Shown: positions 1 through 12,108, counted from the stretch's first letter. The stretch: 64,000 nt of DNA from Ahrensia kielensis DSM 5890 (GCF_000374465.1 NZ_KB894528.1:671127-735126), one strand, 5' to 3'. The notes: generated by a model not told the origin, from the letters alone. Numbers and translations: made by a program.

Positions 1-192
1 ATCGTAACCGAAGCACCCAAGATTGCACCGCACCGGATGGCAATGCGTGAGAAATTAAGCGAACTGCTCGGTATTTCTTTAGAGCGCTGCTCGGTGAAGG
101 CAACGACAAACGAAACAATGGGCTTTATTGGCCGTAAAGAAGGCATTATGGCGCTTGCAATTGCGAGTGTTGTCTATGGAGAAAAATCATGA
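1..192 (+). CDS. IspF domain, 3' end (bifunctional IspDF or IspF), partial
   Basis: Only the last 63 codons are in the window; the gene starts to the left. The frame carries the IspF C-terminal signature [19 protein letters not shown], so this is 2-C-methyl-D-erythritol 2,4-cyclodiphosphate synthase of the non-mevalonate isoprenoid pathway. In Hyphomicrobiales this domain is usually fused behind IspD; the fusion cannot be seen here. Its TGA stop overlaps the cinA ATG (ATGA), so the two are probably translationally coupled. Confidence 0.88.
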   Translation: MVTEAPKIAPHRMAMREKLSELLGISLERCSVKATTNETMGFIGRKEGIMALAIASVVYGEKS

Positions 193-737
193 ATGACACC
201 CCAGCACACGACAACCCGCTGAGCGCACTTGCGCTAGAAGTCGTCGAAACCTTTTCCGCACGTGGATTTACAATCGCGACCGCTGAAAGTTGCACAGGCG
301 GCCTAATCGCTGGCATGATCACCGATATTCCTGGTTCCAGCAAGGTTTTGGATCGCGGTTATGTAACTTATTCCAACGATGCCAAAATCGAAATGCTATC
401 CGTGCCGGAAGAATTCTTTGAAGATGGCGGCCCCGGCGCTGTGTCCGAAGAAGTTGCCGAAGCAATGGCAAAGAACGCTTTGCAGAAAAGCTCAACAGAC
501 ATTGCGATTTCAGTAACAGGCATTGCTGGTCCAGGCGGCGGCACCGAAGATAAACCGGTCGGCCTCGTCTGGTTTGGCTGTGCCTGCGATTGGGCGCCAA
601 CATTTGCGATCAGCCGTTACTTTGACGATAATGGCCGCGATGCAATTCGCGCAGAAACAGTTATGACCGCGCTGATGATTTTGATTGAGACATTAAAAGA
701 AGCGCCTGACAAAGAGCCAGATCAAGACTCTGAATAA
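189..737 (+). CDS. CinA-family protein, nicotinamide-nucleotide amidohydrolase domain (PncC type)
   Basis: This 182-residue protein is the stand-alone CinA C-terminal domain, which deamidates nicotinamide mononucleotide for NAD salvage. Visible family motifs are TAESCTGGL (about residues 31-39), DRGYVTYSN and [20 protein letters not shown] (about 111-130). The N-terminal molybdopterin-binding-like domain of full CinA is absent, as in many alphaproteobacteria. The ATG overlaps the ispF stop. The 3' end converges on and overlaps the opposite-strand ratA-like gene by 16 bases. Confidence 0.9.
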   Translation: MNDTPAHDNPLSALALEVVETFSARGFTIATAESCTGGLIAGMITDIPGSSKVLDRGYVTYSNDAKIEMLSVPEEFFEDGGPGAVSEEVAEAMAKNALQKSSTDIAISVTGIAGPGGGTEDKPVGLVWFGCACDWAPTFAISRYFDDNGRDAIRAETVMTALMILIETLKEAPDKEPDQDSE

Positions 738-1174
738 ATCTCGTCTGCACGCTTTTCGAATGCCTCCGCAAACATTCGAAAAGCACGGTCGAACATCGAC
801 CCCATGACCATACCAAGCATTCTGCTCTTAAACTCATAATCAATATAAAAGTGCACATCAGAGCTGCGTTCATCAACATCGGTGAACGTCCAGCGATTGT
901 CGAGATATTTGAACGGCCCATCAATATAGGACACATCAATCTGACTCTCGTCAGGATTGAGCAGAACCCTACTGGTAAATGTCTCGCGTATTGCCTTATA
1001 GCCAACACTCATATCCGCAACCAGCATCTGCTTGCCATCACGTTCGCGGATATCACGAACACTGAGCGCCTCACATAAGGGCAAAAATTCAGGGTATTTT
1101 TCCACGTCAGCAATCAGCGCAAACATTTTGTCTGCGCTGTGATTGACGCGGCGCGTGGTCTTAAAACTCGGCAT
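722..1174 (-). CDS. RatA/COQ10-like SRPBCC-domain protein
   Basis: A 150-residue START/SRPBCC-fold protein (MPSFKTTRRVNHSADKMFAL, then EKYPEFLPLCEA) of the RatA/Coq10 family. Relatives bind ubiquinone or, in E. coli, associate with 50S ribosomal subunits. The exact role here cannot be told from sequence, but alphaproteobacterial members beside lipA are usually annotated as ubiquinone-binding. The start lies one base downstream of the lipA stop, so it is the last gene of the lipA-side transcription unit. Confidence 0.85.
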   Translation of the reverse strand: MPSFKTTRRVNHSADKMFALIADVEKYPEFLPLCEALSVRDIRERDGKQMLVADMSVGYKAIRETFTSRVLLNPDESQIDVSYIDGPFKYLDNRWTFTDVDERSSDVHFYIDYEFKSRMLGMVMGSMFDRAFRMFAEAFEKRADEIYSES

Positions 1175-1175
1175 A

Positions 1176-2144
1176 TTACTTTATCGAGGCCAGCTTTGCT
1201 TCGCGGTTCGCCCGCAGTTTTTCAAAATCCGACCCCGCATGGTGCGATGAACGCGTAAGCGGTGAAGCCGAAACCATTAAAAAGCCTTTTGTATAAGCAA
1301 TTGTTTCATATGATTTGAACTCATCAGGCGTCACAAAGCTCATCACTTCATGGTGCTTTTTTGTTGGCTGCAAATACTGGCCGATCGTTAGAAAATCGAC
1401 ATCAGCAATGCGCAAATCATCCATCAATTGCAGCACTTCATTGCGCTCTTCGCCAAGCCCCACCATGATTCCAGATTTTGTAAAAATCGAAGGATCAAGC
1501 TCTTTGACGCGTTGAAGAAGGCGGATTGAGTGGAAATAGCGTGCACCAGGGCGCACTTTTAAATAATTAGAAGGCACCGTTTCAAGATTGTGGTTAAACA
1601 CGTCAGGCTTAGCGGCCACGACAGCCTCAAGCGCACCTTCTTTGCGAAGGAAGTCCGGCGTTAGAATCTCAACCGTCGTACCGGGCGAATATTCGCGGAT
1701 TGCTTGAATAACTTCTACAAAATGCTGCGCGCCACCATCAGCCAAATCATCGCGGTCAACCGACGTGATAACCACATGCTTAAGCCCCATCTTTTTGACG
1801 GCTTTTGCTACATTGACAGGCTCTTCTTTATCAAGCGCACCGGGCATGCCAGTCGCGACATTACAAAAAGCACAAGCACGGGTACAAATTTCACCCATAA
1901 TCATAAAGGACGCGTGTTTCTGATCCCAGCATTCGCCAATATTTGGACAGCCCGCCTCACCGCAAACCGTCACAAGATTATGCGATTTAACGATTTTATT
2001 TGTCTCGTGAAAGCCCTTCGATGTCGGCGCTTTCACGCGAATCCAGTCTGGCTTTTTCAAGCGTGTTGGCTGATCTGGACGATGCGCCTTTTCAGGATGC
2101 CGCATTTTGCCGGAAGGCCTTGTTGTATCGAGAACCGTAACCAT
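1176..2144 (-). CDS. lipA: Lipoyl synthase
   Basis: LipA (322 residues) inserts two sulfur atoms into protein-bound octanoyl groups to make lipoate. Both iron-sulfur cluster sites are visible: the auxiliary cluster cysteines in [12 protein letters not shown] and the radical-SAM CTRACAFC. The C-terminal serine motif RSSHHA is present. The location beside the pyruvate dehydrogenase genes is logical, because E2 and the lipoylated E1-beta encoded here are its substrates. Confidence 0.97.
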   Translation of the reverse strand: MVTVLDTTRPSGKMRHPEKAHRPDQPTRLKKPDWIRVKAPTSKGFHETNKIVKSHNLVTVCGEAGCPNIGECWDQKHASFMIMGEICTRACAFCNVATGMPGALDKEEPVNVAKAVKKMGLKHVVITSVDRDDLADGGAQHFVEVIQAIREYSPGTTVEILTPDFLRKEGALEAVVAAKPDVFNHNLETVPSNYLKVRPGARYFHSIRLLQRVKELDPSIFTKSGIMVGLGEERNEVLQLMDDLRIADVDFLTIGQYLQPTKKHHEVMSFVTPDEFKSYETIAYTKGFLMVSASPLTRSSHHAGSDFEKLRANREAKLASIK

Positions 2145-2161
2145 TCGGACAACCTAACTTT

Positions 2162-2446
2162 CTAGTTTTTCGATGCCATCGACATTGCTTTAAATAAAAG
2201 CAGCCAAATAGCGCCAAATAAAAATCCTGCACACGCCGTAATGCCAGTCACGTACCAAACGCCAGTCCAACCTTCAACCAGAACACCGTTAAATGTGACA
2301 CCGCCGTTGCGCATCGCGGCGAATGAAGCAAGAAACCCCATCACCATAAACAATATGATGCTTACGCGCATGATTTTCCAGCCTGTTGACTGCCACCAAC
2401 GCGCATTACCGCCGCGAATGATGCCGCGGCGAGAACGCTTAGGCAT
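2162..2446 (-). CDS. Small membrane protein of unknown function
   Basis: A 94-residue protein with a basic N-terminus (MPKRSRRGIIRGGNARWW) and two hydrophobic segments, about residues 28-46 and 62-86. No family is recognised. Its start overlaps the lpdA stop by 8 bases and lipA follows 17 bases downstream, so it is cotranscribed with the dehydrogenase genes and probably translationally coupled to lpdA. Confidence 0.75.
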   Translation of the reverse strand: MPKRSRRGIIRGGNARWWQSTGWKIMRVSIILFMVMGFLASFAAMRNGGVTFNGVLVEGWTGVWYVTGITACAGFLFGAIWLLLFKAMSMASKN

Positions 2447-3887
2447 TTAAAACACGTCCATAGGCATCCAGCACGCTCTCTTTCATCATTTCTGAAAGTG
2501 TCGGATGCGGGAAGATCGTGTGCATTAGCTCTTCTTCCGTCGTCTCAAGGTTCATCGCGATAACAAAGCCCTGAATAAGTTCTGTGACTTCTGCGCCAAC
2601 AAGATGCGCGCCGATTAACTGGCCCGTCTTTTTGTTAAAGATCGTTTTGACCATGCCATTATCTTCGCCAAGCGCAATGGCTTTGCCATTTGCATTAAAT
2701 ATGTAACGGCCAACACGAATATCAATGCCTGCTTCTTTGGCTTTGGCTTCCGTCAAACCAACAGAGGCAACTTGCGGATGACAATAGGTACAGCCTGGAA
2801 TCTTGTCTTTTTCCATCGGATGAACATTTGGCACACCGGCAATCTTTTCGATACAAATCACACCTTCATGCTCAGCCTTGTGCGCCAGCATTGGCGGTCC
2901 AGCAACATCGCCAATGGCGTAAATACCTTCGACATTGGTTTTGCCGTATCCGTCGATCACCACGCAGCCGCGATCAGTTTTAATGCCAAGATCTTCAAGG
3001 CCAAGGCCTTCGATATTGCCTTGAACACCAACAGCCGAAATCATCCGGTCCGCTTCCATCGGCGTCACTTTGCCGTCTTTGCCTTCAACATGGGCAATGA
3101 TCGAATTGGATTTCTTCTCAACTTTTGTGACTTTCGCCTCAGTAATAATTTTAAGCCCGTGCTTCTCAAGCGCTTTTCGAGCTATGCCAGAAATTTCAGG
3201 GTCTTCAACCGGCATAATGTTTGGCATGAGTTCAACAACGGTAACGTCGCAGCCCATAGAATTATAAAATGATGCAAACTCAATGCCGATAGCACCAGAG
3301 CCCATAACGATGAGCTTCTTTGGCAATTCCTGCGGCACCATTGCTTCAAAATAAGTCCAGATCAGCTTGCCGTCTGGCTCAATGCCCGGCAATGCGCGTG
3401 GACGCGCTCCTGTCGCAACAATGATGTGCTTGGCCGTGTAGTCACCTTCACCTTTGATATTTTTAGGGATAGGGTTTTGCGGCTCCATGATTTTTTTAGT
3501 CGGTTTACCAACTGTAACTTTGCCTTTACCAGCAAGTTTGGCTTCGCCCCAAATCACATCGATCTTGTTCTTCTTCATCAGAAAACCAACACCGCCATTA
3601 AGACGCATTGATACACCGCGCGAACGCTTAACGACCTCTTTCACATCGGCCGTCATTTTGCCTTCAAGCTTCAACCCATATTCGGATGCGCGGTTTGCAT
3701 AGTCGAGCATTTCGCCAGAACGCAGCAACGCCTTGGTTGGAATACAGCCCCAGTTGAGACAGATGCCACCAAGATGCTCACGCTCAATGATGCCAACTTT
3801 CATGCCCAATTGCGCAGCACGGATCGCCGTTACATAACCGCCGGGACCGGAACCGATAATCAGCACGTCATAATTATTGTCAGCCAT
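2439..3887 (-). CDS. lpdA: Dihydrolipoyl dehydrogenase (E3)
   Basis: This 482-residue flavoprotein reoxidises dihydrolipoamide on E2 using NAD+. It shows the FAD-binding GSGPGGY near the N-terminus, the redox-active disulfide GGICLNWGCIPTK (about residues 40-52), a second dinucleotide fold (VMGSGAIGIEFA) and the C-terminal HPTLSE motif with the catalytic His-Glu pair. It closes the pdhA-pdhB-pdhC-lpdA cluster and is separated from pdhC by a small hydrolase gene. Confidence 0.97.
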   Translation of the reverse strand: MADNNYDVLIIGSGPGGYVTAIRAAQLGMKVGIIEREHLGGICLNWGCIPTKALLRSGEMLDYANRASEYGLKLEGKMTADVKEVVKRSRGVSMRLNGGVGFLMKKNKIDVIWGEAKLAGKGKVTVGKPTKKIMEPQNPIPKNIKGEGDYTAKHIIVATGARPRALPGIEPDGKLIWTYFEAMVPQELPKKLIVMGSGAIGIEFASFYNSMGCDVTVVELMPNIMPVEDPEISGIARKALEKHGLKIITEAKVTKVEKKSNSIIAHVEGKDGKVTPMEADRMISAVGVQGNIEGLGLEDLGIKTDRGCVVIDGYGKTNVEGIYAIGDVAGPPMLAHKAEHEGVICIEKIAGVPNVHPMEKDKIPGCTYCHPQVASVGLTEAKAKEAGIDIRVGRYIFNANGKAIALGEDNGMVKTIFNKKTGQLIGAHLVGAEVTELIQGFVIAMNLETTEEELMHTIFPHPTLSEMMKESVLDAYGRVLNA

Positions 3888-3912
3888 TTTAGCTTCTCCG
3901 TGTCAAAGCGGT

Positions 3913-4554
3913 TTAAACCGCGAGTAATTTTTTCACGATGGGCGCGAGTGCCGCACCAATTTTCTTTGTGTTTTCGGCGTCCAAATGAACACCATCTAAT
4001 GTAGAGGCCTCAGCCACAGTGCCAGCATCAAAAAATGCAACATCCATATCTTTAGCAAGCTTCTCATATAGGCCGGCGAGCTTCTTACTTTCAGCGATAC
4101 CGCCGTCAAACATAGCGCGAAACTCAAGATCATCGCTTTCCACCAAAGGCGGCGGTGCGACGATTAGAACCTTTGCACAATGCCCGTTTGAAAGTCCTTG
4201 CATATGATTTTTAGCAATTTGCGTTAAACGCCGCACACCTTGCAAAGCGCCAATTGCCGTACCGCAAATATGAGGTTTCATATCATTGGCACCCAGCAAA
4301 ATGATAACCAAATCAATCGGCGCATGGGTATTTAAAACCGTTGGTAAAACACGCACACCATTGCGATCACAATCGGCCAAATATTCATCATACGCCGTTG
4401 TGCGACCGCGCAAACCATTGGTTATAACGGTCACATCATCGCCCAAAGCCGCACTAAGCACATCAGGCCAACGGTGACTGACCGGATGACGACTACCAGT
4501 CTCGGGGCATGAGCCCCAAGTGAGCGAGTCGCCATATGCGAGAACCGTGGTCAT
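3913..4554 (-). CDS. SGNH/GDSL-family hydrolase
   Basis: A 213-residue esterase-like protein. Block I is YGDSLTWG at residues 7-14 with the nucleophilic serine, block III is LLGANDMKP, and block V is DGVHLD near residue 190, giving a complete Ser-Asp-His arrangement. No signal peptide is seen, so it is probably cytoplasmic. It sits between pdhC (6 bases away) and lpdA (25 bases) on the same strand, so it is very likely part of the pdh operon. Its substrate is unknown. Confidence 0.88.
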   Translation of the reverse strand: MTTVLAYGDSLTWGSCPETGSRHPVSHRWPDVLSAALGDDVTVITNGLRGRTTAYDEYLADCDRNGVRVLPTVLNTHAPIDLVIILLGANDMKPHICGTAIGALQGVRRLTQIAKNHMQGLSNGHCAKVLIVAPPPLVESDDLEFRAMFDGGIAESKKLAGLYEKLAKDMDVAFFDAGTVAEASTLDGVHLDAENTKKIGAALAPIVKKLLAV

Positions 4555-4560
4555 GATGGT

Positions 4561-5910
4561 TTAAACCAACATGCCCATTGGATTTTCGATGTAGTTTTTG
4601 AATGCACCGAGCAATTCTGCACCCAGCGCACCATCCACACAGCGATGGTCTGTCGATAGCGTAACGCTCATGACGGTTGCGATCGTCAACTCACCATCTT
4701 TAACAACCGGACGCTGTTCACCAGCACCAATAGCAAGAATTGTCGCATGCGGCGGATTAACCACAGCAGAGAAGTTCTTCACGCCCATCATACCCATATT
4801 GGATACAGCAGTCGTACCGCCCTGATATTCATTCGGGCTAAGTTTCTTCTCTTTGGCGCGTTTGCCCAAATCTTTCATTTCATTGGAAATGGCAGACAGA
4901 GTTTTGGTTTCAGCAGAACGCACAATTGGTGTAATCAAACCGCCCGGAATAGACACAGCCACACCAACATCGGCATGTTTATGCTTGACCATATTTTCAT
5001 CGGTCCAAGACACATTCGCATCCGGCACATCACGCAAAGATAGCGCCAGCGCTTTGATCACCATGTCATTGACGGAAATCTTGTAAGCAGGCTTATCATC
5101 TTTAACAGGCGCAGATTTGTTGAGCTGCGAGCGCAAGGAAAGCAGTGCATCCAATTCACAATCCATCGTCACATAGAAATGCGGGATGGTCTGTTTGGAT
5201 TCTTGTAAACGCTTGGCAATTGTCTTGCGCATACCGTCGTGCTTGACGAGCTCGTAAGAGCCTTCTTCGAAGTTTTTCAGCACCGCTTCGGCAGATGCGC
5301 CAACTGGCATTGCTGTCGCAGCTTTTGGTGCCTCGGCTTTAGGCTGAGCGCCGCCAGCAATTGCTTCTTCAACATCGCGTTTGACGATACGGCCTTTCGG
5401 GCCGGAGCCTGAAACGGCAGTAATATCAACGCCTTCATTCTTCGCGATACGGCGTGCCAAAGGAGAGGCAAAAACTTTTGCCCCGTCTTTTGTTGGCACT
5501 GGTCCAGCAGAACCGCCCTTATCCTCGCTAAGTGGCTTGGAATCAGCCGCCGATGTTTTGGCCGCAGGCGTTGGCGCTTCAGAAGCGCTTTCAGCTTTTG
5601 CCTCGGCAGGAGCCTCTTGCTTCGCTGGCGCAGAAGCACCGCCTTTAGCAGCTTCAGAAGCATCTTCGCCCTCTTCAGCCAAAATCGCGATGACAGCGTT
5701 CACCTTGACGTTTTCAGTACCCTCTTCGACAAGGATCTTGGCAATCGTACCTTCATCAACCGCTTCGACTTCCATCGTTGCCTTGTCGGTTTCGATTTCA
5801 GCAATCACATCGCCGGGGCCAACTTTGTCGCCTTCTTTGACCAACCATTTGGCAAGGTTACCCTCTTCCATCGTTGGCGAAAGTGCGGGCATTGTAATAT
5901 TAATAGGCAT
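4561..5910 (-). CDS. pdhC: Pyruvate dehydrogenase E2, dihydrolipoyllysine acetyltransferase
   Basis: E2 core of the pyruvate dehydrogenase complex (449 residues). An N-terminal lipoyl domain carries the lipoylation lysine in [12 protein letters not shown] (about residue 43). An Ala/Pro/Glu-rich linker follows, then a peripheral-subunit-binding domain ([16 protein letters not shown], about residues 148-163). The catalytic acetyltransferase domain ends with the [12 protein letters not shown] active-site motif. It lies 11 bases after pdhB. Confidence 0.96.
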   Translation of the reverse strand: MPINITMPALSPTMEEGNLAKWLVKEGDKVGPGDVIAEIETDKATMEVEAVDEGTIAKILVEEGTENVKVNAVIAILAEEGEDASEAAKGGASAPAKQEAPAEAKAESASEAPTPAAKTSAADSKPLSEDKGGSAGPVPTKDGAKVFASPLARRIAKNEGVDITAVSGSGPKGRIVKRDVEEAIAGGAQPKAEAPKAATAMPVGASAEAVLKNFEEGSYELVKHDGMRKTIAKRLQESKQTIPHFYVTMDCELDALLSLRSQLNKSAPVKDDKPAYKISVNDMVIKALALSLRDVPDANVSWTDENMVKHKHADVGVAVSIPGGLITPIVRSAETKTLSAISNEMKDLGKRAKEKKLSPNEYQGGTTAVSNMGMMGVKNFSAVVNPPHATILAIGAGEQRPVVKDGELTIATVMSVTLSTDHRCVDGALGAELLGAFKNYIENPMGMLV

Positions 5911-5921
5911 GATAGACCTCC

Positions 5922-7310
5922 TTAACCCGCGTAAGTGACAGCTTTAACAGCATCAATGACTTCATCTACATTTGGCAATGCCAGTTTTTCAAGATTGGCC
6001 GCATAAGGCATTGGCACATCTTTACCGCAGATCGAAATGATCGGCGCATCAAGATAGTCAAATGCTTCGCGTTGCACTTTGTTTGCGATGAAATCACCAA
6101 CAGATGATTGTGGGAAGCCCTCTTCAACAGTCACCAAACGGCCTGTCTTTTTAACGCTTTCCAAAATTGTCGGAATATCCATCGGGCGGATTGTGCGAAG
6201 ATCGATCAATTCACAATCAATGCCCTGCTCGCTCAGCGCTTCCATAGCCTTGATGGCGTAAGTCATGCCAATACCGAAGGAAACGATTGTACAATCTTTA
6301 CCCTTTTTATGAATGCGTGCCTTGCCGATTGGCAAAACAAAATCATCCATATCCGGCACATCAAATGTTTGGCCGTAAAGAACCTCGTTTTCCAAGAAGA
6401 TAACAGGGTTCGGGTCGCGGATTGCCGCTTTGAGCAAGCCTTTTGCATCAGCCGCCGTATAGGGCATGATAACTTTCAAGCCCGGCACATGGCTATACCA
6501 AGCAGCATAACATTGTGAGTGCTGTGCACCCACACGCGCTGCGGCACCGTTTGGACCACGGAACACCATTGGTGCGCCCATCTGGCCGCCAGACATATAA
6601 AGCGTTTTGGCAGCAGAGTTGATAATTTGGTCTATCGCCTGCATCGCAAAGTTGAATGTCATAAACTCAACAATTGGACGCAAACCTGTCATCGCAGCGC
6701 CAACGCCAACACCGGCAAAACCATGCTCTGTGATGGGTGTATCGACAACGCGGCGCGGTCCGAACTCATCAAGCAAGCCTTGCGTGATTTTATACGCGCC
6801 TTGATATTCGGCGACTTCCTCACCCATGACAAACACATCGTCACTGGCGCGCATTTCTTCGGCCATAGCATCGCGCAAAGCAACACGAACAGTTGTTGGC
6901 ACCATTTTCGTGCCTTCGGGAATATCGGGATCAGATGCAGGCTCAACAGCGATTGGCTCTGCAGGAACAGATGCCGCCTTGCTATCATCCTTGGCTGGCG
7001 CTGAACTGTCGTCAGATGGTTCGGATTTAGCAGATGATTTTTCAGCATTAATATCGCCCGCGCTTTCGCCCTCTTCTAATAGAATAGCGATGACAGCGTT
7101 GACCTTAACGTTTTCGGTCCCTTCGGCGACAACGATTTTGCCGATGGTTCCCTCTTCAACGGCTTCCACTTCCATGGTTGCCTTGTCCGTTTCAATTTCA
7201 GCGATCACATCGCCGGGGCCGACTTTGTCGCCCTCTTTAACAGTCCATTTGGCCAGATTGCCTTCTTCCATTGTTGGAGAAAGCGCAGGCATAAGAATAT
7301 CGATAGGCAT
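5922..7310 (-). CDS. pdhB: Pyruvate dehydrogenase E1 beta subunit with N-terminal lipoyl domain
   Basis: This 462-residue E1-beta has an N-terminal lipoyl domain ([14 protein letters not shown]), an acidic and Ala/Ser-rich linker of about 50 residues, then the transketolase-like E1-beta domain ([19 protein letters not shown] onward, with [11 protein letters not shown]). The lipoyl domain is nearly identical to that of E2 over about 75 residues. Lipoylated E1-beta is a known alphaproteobacterial feature. It forms the thiamine-diphosphate heterotetramer with PdhA, 14 bases upstream. Confidence 0.96.
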   Translation of the reverse strand: MPIDILMPALSPTMEEGNLAKWTVKEGDKVGPGDVIAEIETDKATMEVEAVEEGTIGKIVVAEGTENVKVNAVIAILLEEGESAGDINAEKSSAKSEPSDDSSAPAKDDSKAASVPAEPIAVEPASDPDIPEGTKMVPTTVRVALRDAMAEEMRASDDVFVMGEEVAEYQGAYKITQGLLDEFGPRRVVDTPITEHGFAGVGVGAAMTGLRPIVEFMTFNFAMQAIDQIINSAAKTLYMSGGQMGAPMVFRGPNGAAARVGAQHSQCYAAWYSHVPGLKVIMPYTAADAKGLLKAAIRDPNPVIFLENEVLYGQTFDVPDMDDFVLPIGKARIHKKGKDCTIVSFGIGMTYAIKAMEALSEQGIDCELIDLRTIRPMDIPTILESVKKTGRLVTVEEGFPQSSVGDFIANKVQREAFDYLDAPIISICGKDVPMPYAANLEKLALPNVDEVIDAVKAVTYAG

Positions 7311-7324
7311 GCTGGTATCTCCCC

Positions 7325-8368
7325 TTAAAGCAAAATGTCGGTGTAAAGTTCAGAAACATCAGGCTCGGGGCTGTTTTGCGCAAACTCTGCAGCATCCACC
7401 ACGATTTCCCGAATTTCCTTATCGATGACCTTCAAATCATCTTCCGTAGCCAGTTTTTCAGCAATAATACGCTGTTTGACCTGTTCAATCGGATCTTGCT
7501 CCGAGCGCATTTTCTGCACTTCGTCTTTGGTGCGGTATTTCGCAGGGTCAGACATTGAGTGACCGCGATAGCGATATGTCATCATCTCAAGAATGATTGG
7601 ACCATCGCCATTGCGGCAATGGTTGAGCGCATATTCCGAAGCGGATTTCACGGCACGAACATCCATACCATCAACCTGAATGCCAGGAATACCGAAAGAT
7701 ACACCGCGCATTGAGAAATCAAGCTGCGCTGCATGGCGTTTTGTCGATGTACCCATCGCATAACGGTTGTTTTCAATCACATAGATTGTCGGCAGCTTCC
7801 ACAACGCTGCCATGTTAAAGCTCTCATAGACCTGACCCTGGTTGGCCGCGCCATCGCCGCAGAACGATACAGAGACATTACCATTATCTCGGTACTTGTT
7901 CGCAAAAGCCAAACCTGTGCCGAGCGAAACCTGCGCGCCAACGATACCATGACCGCCGTAAAAGTTCTTTTCGCGGCTAAACATGTGCATTGAGCCGCCC
8001 TTACCGCGCGAATAACCATCGCTGCGACCTGTAAGTTCGGCCATAACGCCGCGGCTTTCCATGCCCATAGCCAACATATGACCATGATCACGGTAAGCAG
8101 TAATCATCTGATCACCATCATTCATATTCATTTGGATGCCGGTAACAACAGCTTCTTGACCGATATAAAGGTGACAGAAGCCACCGATTTGACCCATACC
8201 GTACAGCTGGCCCGCTTTTTCTTCAAAGCGGCGGATCAAAAGCATATCGCGATATGCCTTCAGCTCTTCATCTTTGGAAAGTTTTGCCGGCTCAGGTGCC
8301 GGAATAGAACCAAGCAAAGCATGATCGACCGCTTTCTTAGGTGCAGATTTACGCGCGCGTGCTGCCAT
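7325..8368 (-). CDS. pdhA: Pyruvate dehydrogenase E1 alpha subunit
   Basis: E1-alpha (347 residues) decarboxylates pyruvate with thiamine diphosphate. The cofactor motif begins [15 protein letters not shown] and ends at IENN. The conserved loop [15 protein letters not shown] is present. This is the first gene of pdhA-pdhB-pdhC-hydrolase-lpdA-membrane protein-lipA-ratA, all on the minus strand with short gaps. The promoter is expected in 8369-8503. Confidence 0.96.
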   Translation of the reverse strand: MAARARKSAPKKAVDHALLGSIPAPEPAKLSKDEELKAYRDMLLIRRFEEKAGQLYGMGQIGGFCHLYIGQEAVVTGIQMNMNDGDQMITAYRDHGHMLAMGMESRGVMAELTGRSDGYSRGKGGSMHMFSREKNFYGGHGIVGAQVSLGTGLAFANKYRDNGNVSVSFCGDGAANQGQVYESFNMAALWKLPTIYVIENNRYAMGTSTKRHAAQLDFSMRGVSFGIPGIQVDGMDVRAVKSASEYALNHCRNGDGPIILEMMTYRYRGHSMSDPAKYRTKDEVQKMRSEQDPIEQVKQRIIAEKLATEDDLKVIDKEIREIVVDAAEFAQNSPEPDVSELYTDILL

Positions 8369-8503
8369 GAAGATCTCCCGTTACATTATTATCTGAATTA
8401 ACACTAACGCAGCGCAAAGGAGTTGCAAGAGGCATTTTTGCATAACACGGACACGTTAAGTGGCTATTTTATTTGAAAAATAGTGCAATTAACTGAAATC
8501 GAG

Positions 8504-8827
8504 TTAATTGCTGCTATGCAGCATTATGAGTTCATTAGAACGAGTCAATCCGAGCGCCCTGCGCGCTGTTTCATCAATCAAATCACGCTCCAACGATCCA
8601 TCGCTTAAAAGCTTGGTACGCGTTTGCAATTCGCCGCGGCGTTTTTCCAATGAAGCCAGCTCAACACCGAGCCTTGATATTTCAGCATCATAGCGTTCAC
8701 TTGAATTAAGACCAAGCGTTCCATTAACAGCATGAAATACAAAATAGCCAAGCAGACAGCACGCCAGCACTGGTACCACGACGACGCGCAGTTTTGATCT
8801 CTTATATTGTCTGGTCCACATACACAC
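8504..8827 (-). CDS. FtsB/DivIC-like septum formation initiator
   Basis: A small bitopic membrane protein: short basic N-terminus, one transmembrane segment (VVVVPVLACCLLGYFVFHAV, about residues 15-34), then a coiled coil (ISRLGVELASLEKRRGELQ). This is the layout of the FtsB/DivIC family that couples division proteins FtsL and FtsQ. It lies between eno and pdhA, the usual place in Hyphomicrobiales. The start could instead be the ATG at 8821 (MWTRQ). Confidence 0.85.
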   Translation of the reverse strand: MCMWTRQYKRSKLRVVVVPVLACCLLGYFVFHAVNGTLGLNSSERYDAEISRLGVELASLEKRRGELQTRTKLLSDGSLERDLIDETARRALGLTRSNELIMLHSSN

Positions 8828-8904
8828 ACCTGAAAGTAATAACTGATCCAGAAGGTATACGGTCTTGGTTAAGCCTCACCCAAAAAACATAGCTAACAAA
8901 ACGT

Positions 8905-8943
8905 AAAAGGCCGCGCTGGAAGAAAATCCAGCGCGGCCTTTTT
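8905..8943. terminator. Strong bidirectional intrinsic terminator after eno
   Basis: Perfect inverted repeat: AAAAGGCCGCGCTGGA at 8905-8920 pairs with TCCAGCGCGGCCTTTT at 8927-8942 around a 6-base loop. A/T tracts lie on both sides. It lies 20 bases past the eno stop and before the ftsB-like gene. Confidence 0.9.
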
Positions 8944-8962
8944 AATAAAAGCTCAGTAACTA

Positions 8963-10240
<1,278 letters not shown>

Positions 10241-10380
10241 CTAATCCTTATCATACGTAAGTCATATATCTCGTCTTTGCATAAACGAGACCGTTAAAAA
10301 GTAAAATAGGCCTGCGAGCGATTTCATGCGCCTGACATAATCAAGCGAGCGGCCGCAAACCAATCGTTGCGCCTGATAAA

Positions 10381-11217
10381 TCAGGCAGATTTCGCCAAAG
10401 CGTCAAAAGCCATTAGTTTTAAAAGCAGCGATTTCATGTCTTTTAAGTGCATCATGTTTGGCCCATCAGATGGTGCATTATCAGGGTCTTGGTGCGTTTC
10501 TATAAAGAGCCCCGCCACACCGACCGCTACAGCGGCTTTGGACAAATAAGGCACCATACGGCGATCCCCGCCAGAAGATGTGCCTTGCCCACCGGGTTGT
10601 TGAACCGAATGGGTTGCATCAAAAATGATCGGTGCACCTGTTTCAGCCATGATGGGAAGCGCGCGCATATCTGAAACCAGCGTATTATAGCCAAAGCTGG
10701 CGCCGCGTTCCGTTAACATGACATTTGGGTTGCCGCTATCTGTGACTTTTTTCAATACATTCGTCATATCCCATGGCGCAAGAAACTGGCCTTTTTTGAC
10801 ATTAACGACCTTGCCTGTTTCAGCGGCAGCAATCAGCAGATCGGTCTGGCGACACAAAAAGGCTGGGATTTGCAAAACGTCACACACTTCACCAACCGGC
10901 GCACACTGCTCAGCCGTGTGAACATCGGTTAGAACAGGCAAATCGAGGCTTGTCTTAATTTCTGCAAAAACATCCATCGCCTTTTTAAGGCCAAGGCCAC
11001 GCTGACCGGAAATCGATGTGCGGTTTGCCTTGTCGTATGATGTTTTAAAAACAAACCCGATACCAAGCTCTGCGCAGATCTCTTTTAATGCAGATGCCAT
11101 TTCCATCGCATGATCGCGACTTTCCATTTGGCACGGACCCGCGATAAGCGACAAAGGCAGTGCATTGCCGAACGAAACATTACCAGCTTTAACAACTGAA
11201 TTGACTGTAGAACTCAT
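10381..11217 (-). CDS. kdsA: 3-deoxy-8-phosphooctulonate synthase
   Basis: KdsA (278 residues) condenses phosphoenolpyruvate with arabinose-5-phosphate to make KDO-8-P for lipopolysaccharide. Motifs seen are AGPCQMES, the substrate loop LTDVHTAEQ and [11 protein letters not shown]. The cysteine in AGPCQMES occurs in metal-dependent as well as metal-independent enzymes, so the class is not assigned. It lies 15 bases after the VOC-domain gene. Confidence 0.96.
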   Translation of the reverse strand: MSSTVNSVVKAGNVSFGNALPLSLIAGPCQMESRDHAMEMASALKEICAELGIGFVFKTSYDKANRTSISGQRGLGLKKAMDVFAEIKTSLDLPVLTDVHTAEQCAPVGEVCDVLQIPAFLCRQTDLLIAAAETGKVVNVKKGQFLAPWDMTNVLKKVTDSGNPNVMLTERGASFGYNTLVSDMRALPIMAETGAPIIFDATHSVQQPGGQGTSSGGDRRMVPYLSKAAVAVGVAGLFIETHQDPDNAPSDGPNMMHLKDMKSLLLKLMAFDALAKSA

Positions 11218-11232
11218 TTTTAAATCGCCTTC

Positions 11233-12108
11233 TTAATTGCCTTCAAAAGCAAAAAACGCGCCCTGCCCATTGGCAGCTGGCACGATGATATAACGCCCTG
11301 TATCACGGTATTCGATATTGCCTTGTTTAAGCGCAGCAAGCAGCGCATTTTTATCTGCTGCAAAAACGATCCCTTCAAGACGTAGGCCGCGGTCCAATGT
11401 TTGTCGCGTAGCGCCGAACATCGCTGTCAAACCTTCTGGCGTCAAAACATTAAAATTCACATTTGCCGATGTGATTTCCATACCGAAGGAATGAGACGGC
11501 GTGTCTCGGTTTCCAATCACAGGCTGAAGAAAATATTGAAAATCTGAAGGAACAAATTCGCTTAGAATTATCTCTTTAATACCGGTAACACCATTGGCAT
11601 GACTGGTCAGCGATGAACGATCAACATTGGGGGTGTTGATACGTTCACATGTAAAGAAAGTAGCATCCGGTGCGCGGTCATCTCTTGCAAAAGAAAGCTT
11701 GAACGATGCACGTTCTTTTTTGCCATTACCGTCCACAAAATTGCGACCGAAAGATAATTTTTTGCCAGCTGAAATACCCAGCTTTTGAAATGCCTTATGG
11801 TCCGCATCCGCATCATTGGTTTTAAAAGCAACAGCAGAGAACCCATCCTGCGCGACACGGAAGCGATACGTTTGATCCAGCTTCGTGAATACATTTCCTT
11901 TTGTTGCCGTCGCTTCGCAATCCTCACGCTGAGCAATGCCTAACGGTTCGAGATATGTATCATCGCTAAAGAAAACACAGGCATTTTCAGTACCAAAAGG
12001 ATGGCGCGCATCCGCAGCCACAGTAAAACCAAGCGCCTGATAGCGCTCACGGCTAACCTCAAGACTTTCGACTGGTAGAACCGCATGATCAAAGAATTTT
12101 GCTGACAT
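11233..12108 (-). CDS. Glyoxalase-like VOC-domain protein
   Basis: A 291-residue protein beginning MSAKFFDHAVLPVESLEV, the first beta-strand and metal-ligand region (FDHAVL) of a vicinal-oxygen-chelate domain. A second similar module follows in the C-terminal half. It resembles the glyoxalase-like group of PF13468. An upstream in-frame start at 12189 would add 27 residues unlike a VOC fold, so the start at 12108 is preferred. Substrate unknown. It is probably cotranscribed with kdsA. Confidence 0.75.
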   Translation of the reverse strand: MSAKFFDHAVLPVESLEVSRERYQALGFTVAADARHPFGTENACVFFSDDTYLEPLGIAQREDCEATATKGNVFTKLDQTYRFRVAQDGFSAVAFKTNDADADHKAFQKLGISAGKKLSFGRNFVDGNGKKERASFKLSFARDDRAPDATFFTCERINTPNVDRSSLTSHANGVTGIKEIILSEFVPSDFQYFLQPVIGNRDTPSHSFGMEITSANVNFNVLTPEGLTAMFGATRQTLDRGLRLEGIVFAADKNALLAALKQGNIEYRDTGRYIIVPAANGQGAFFAFEGN

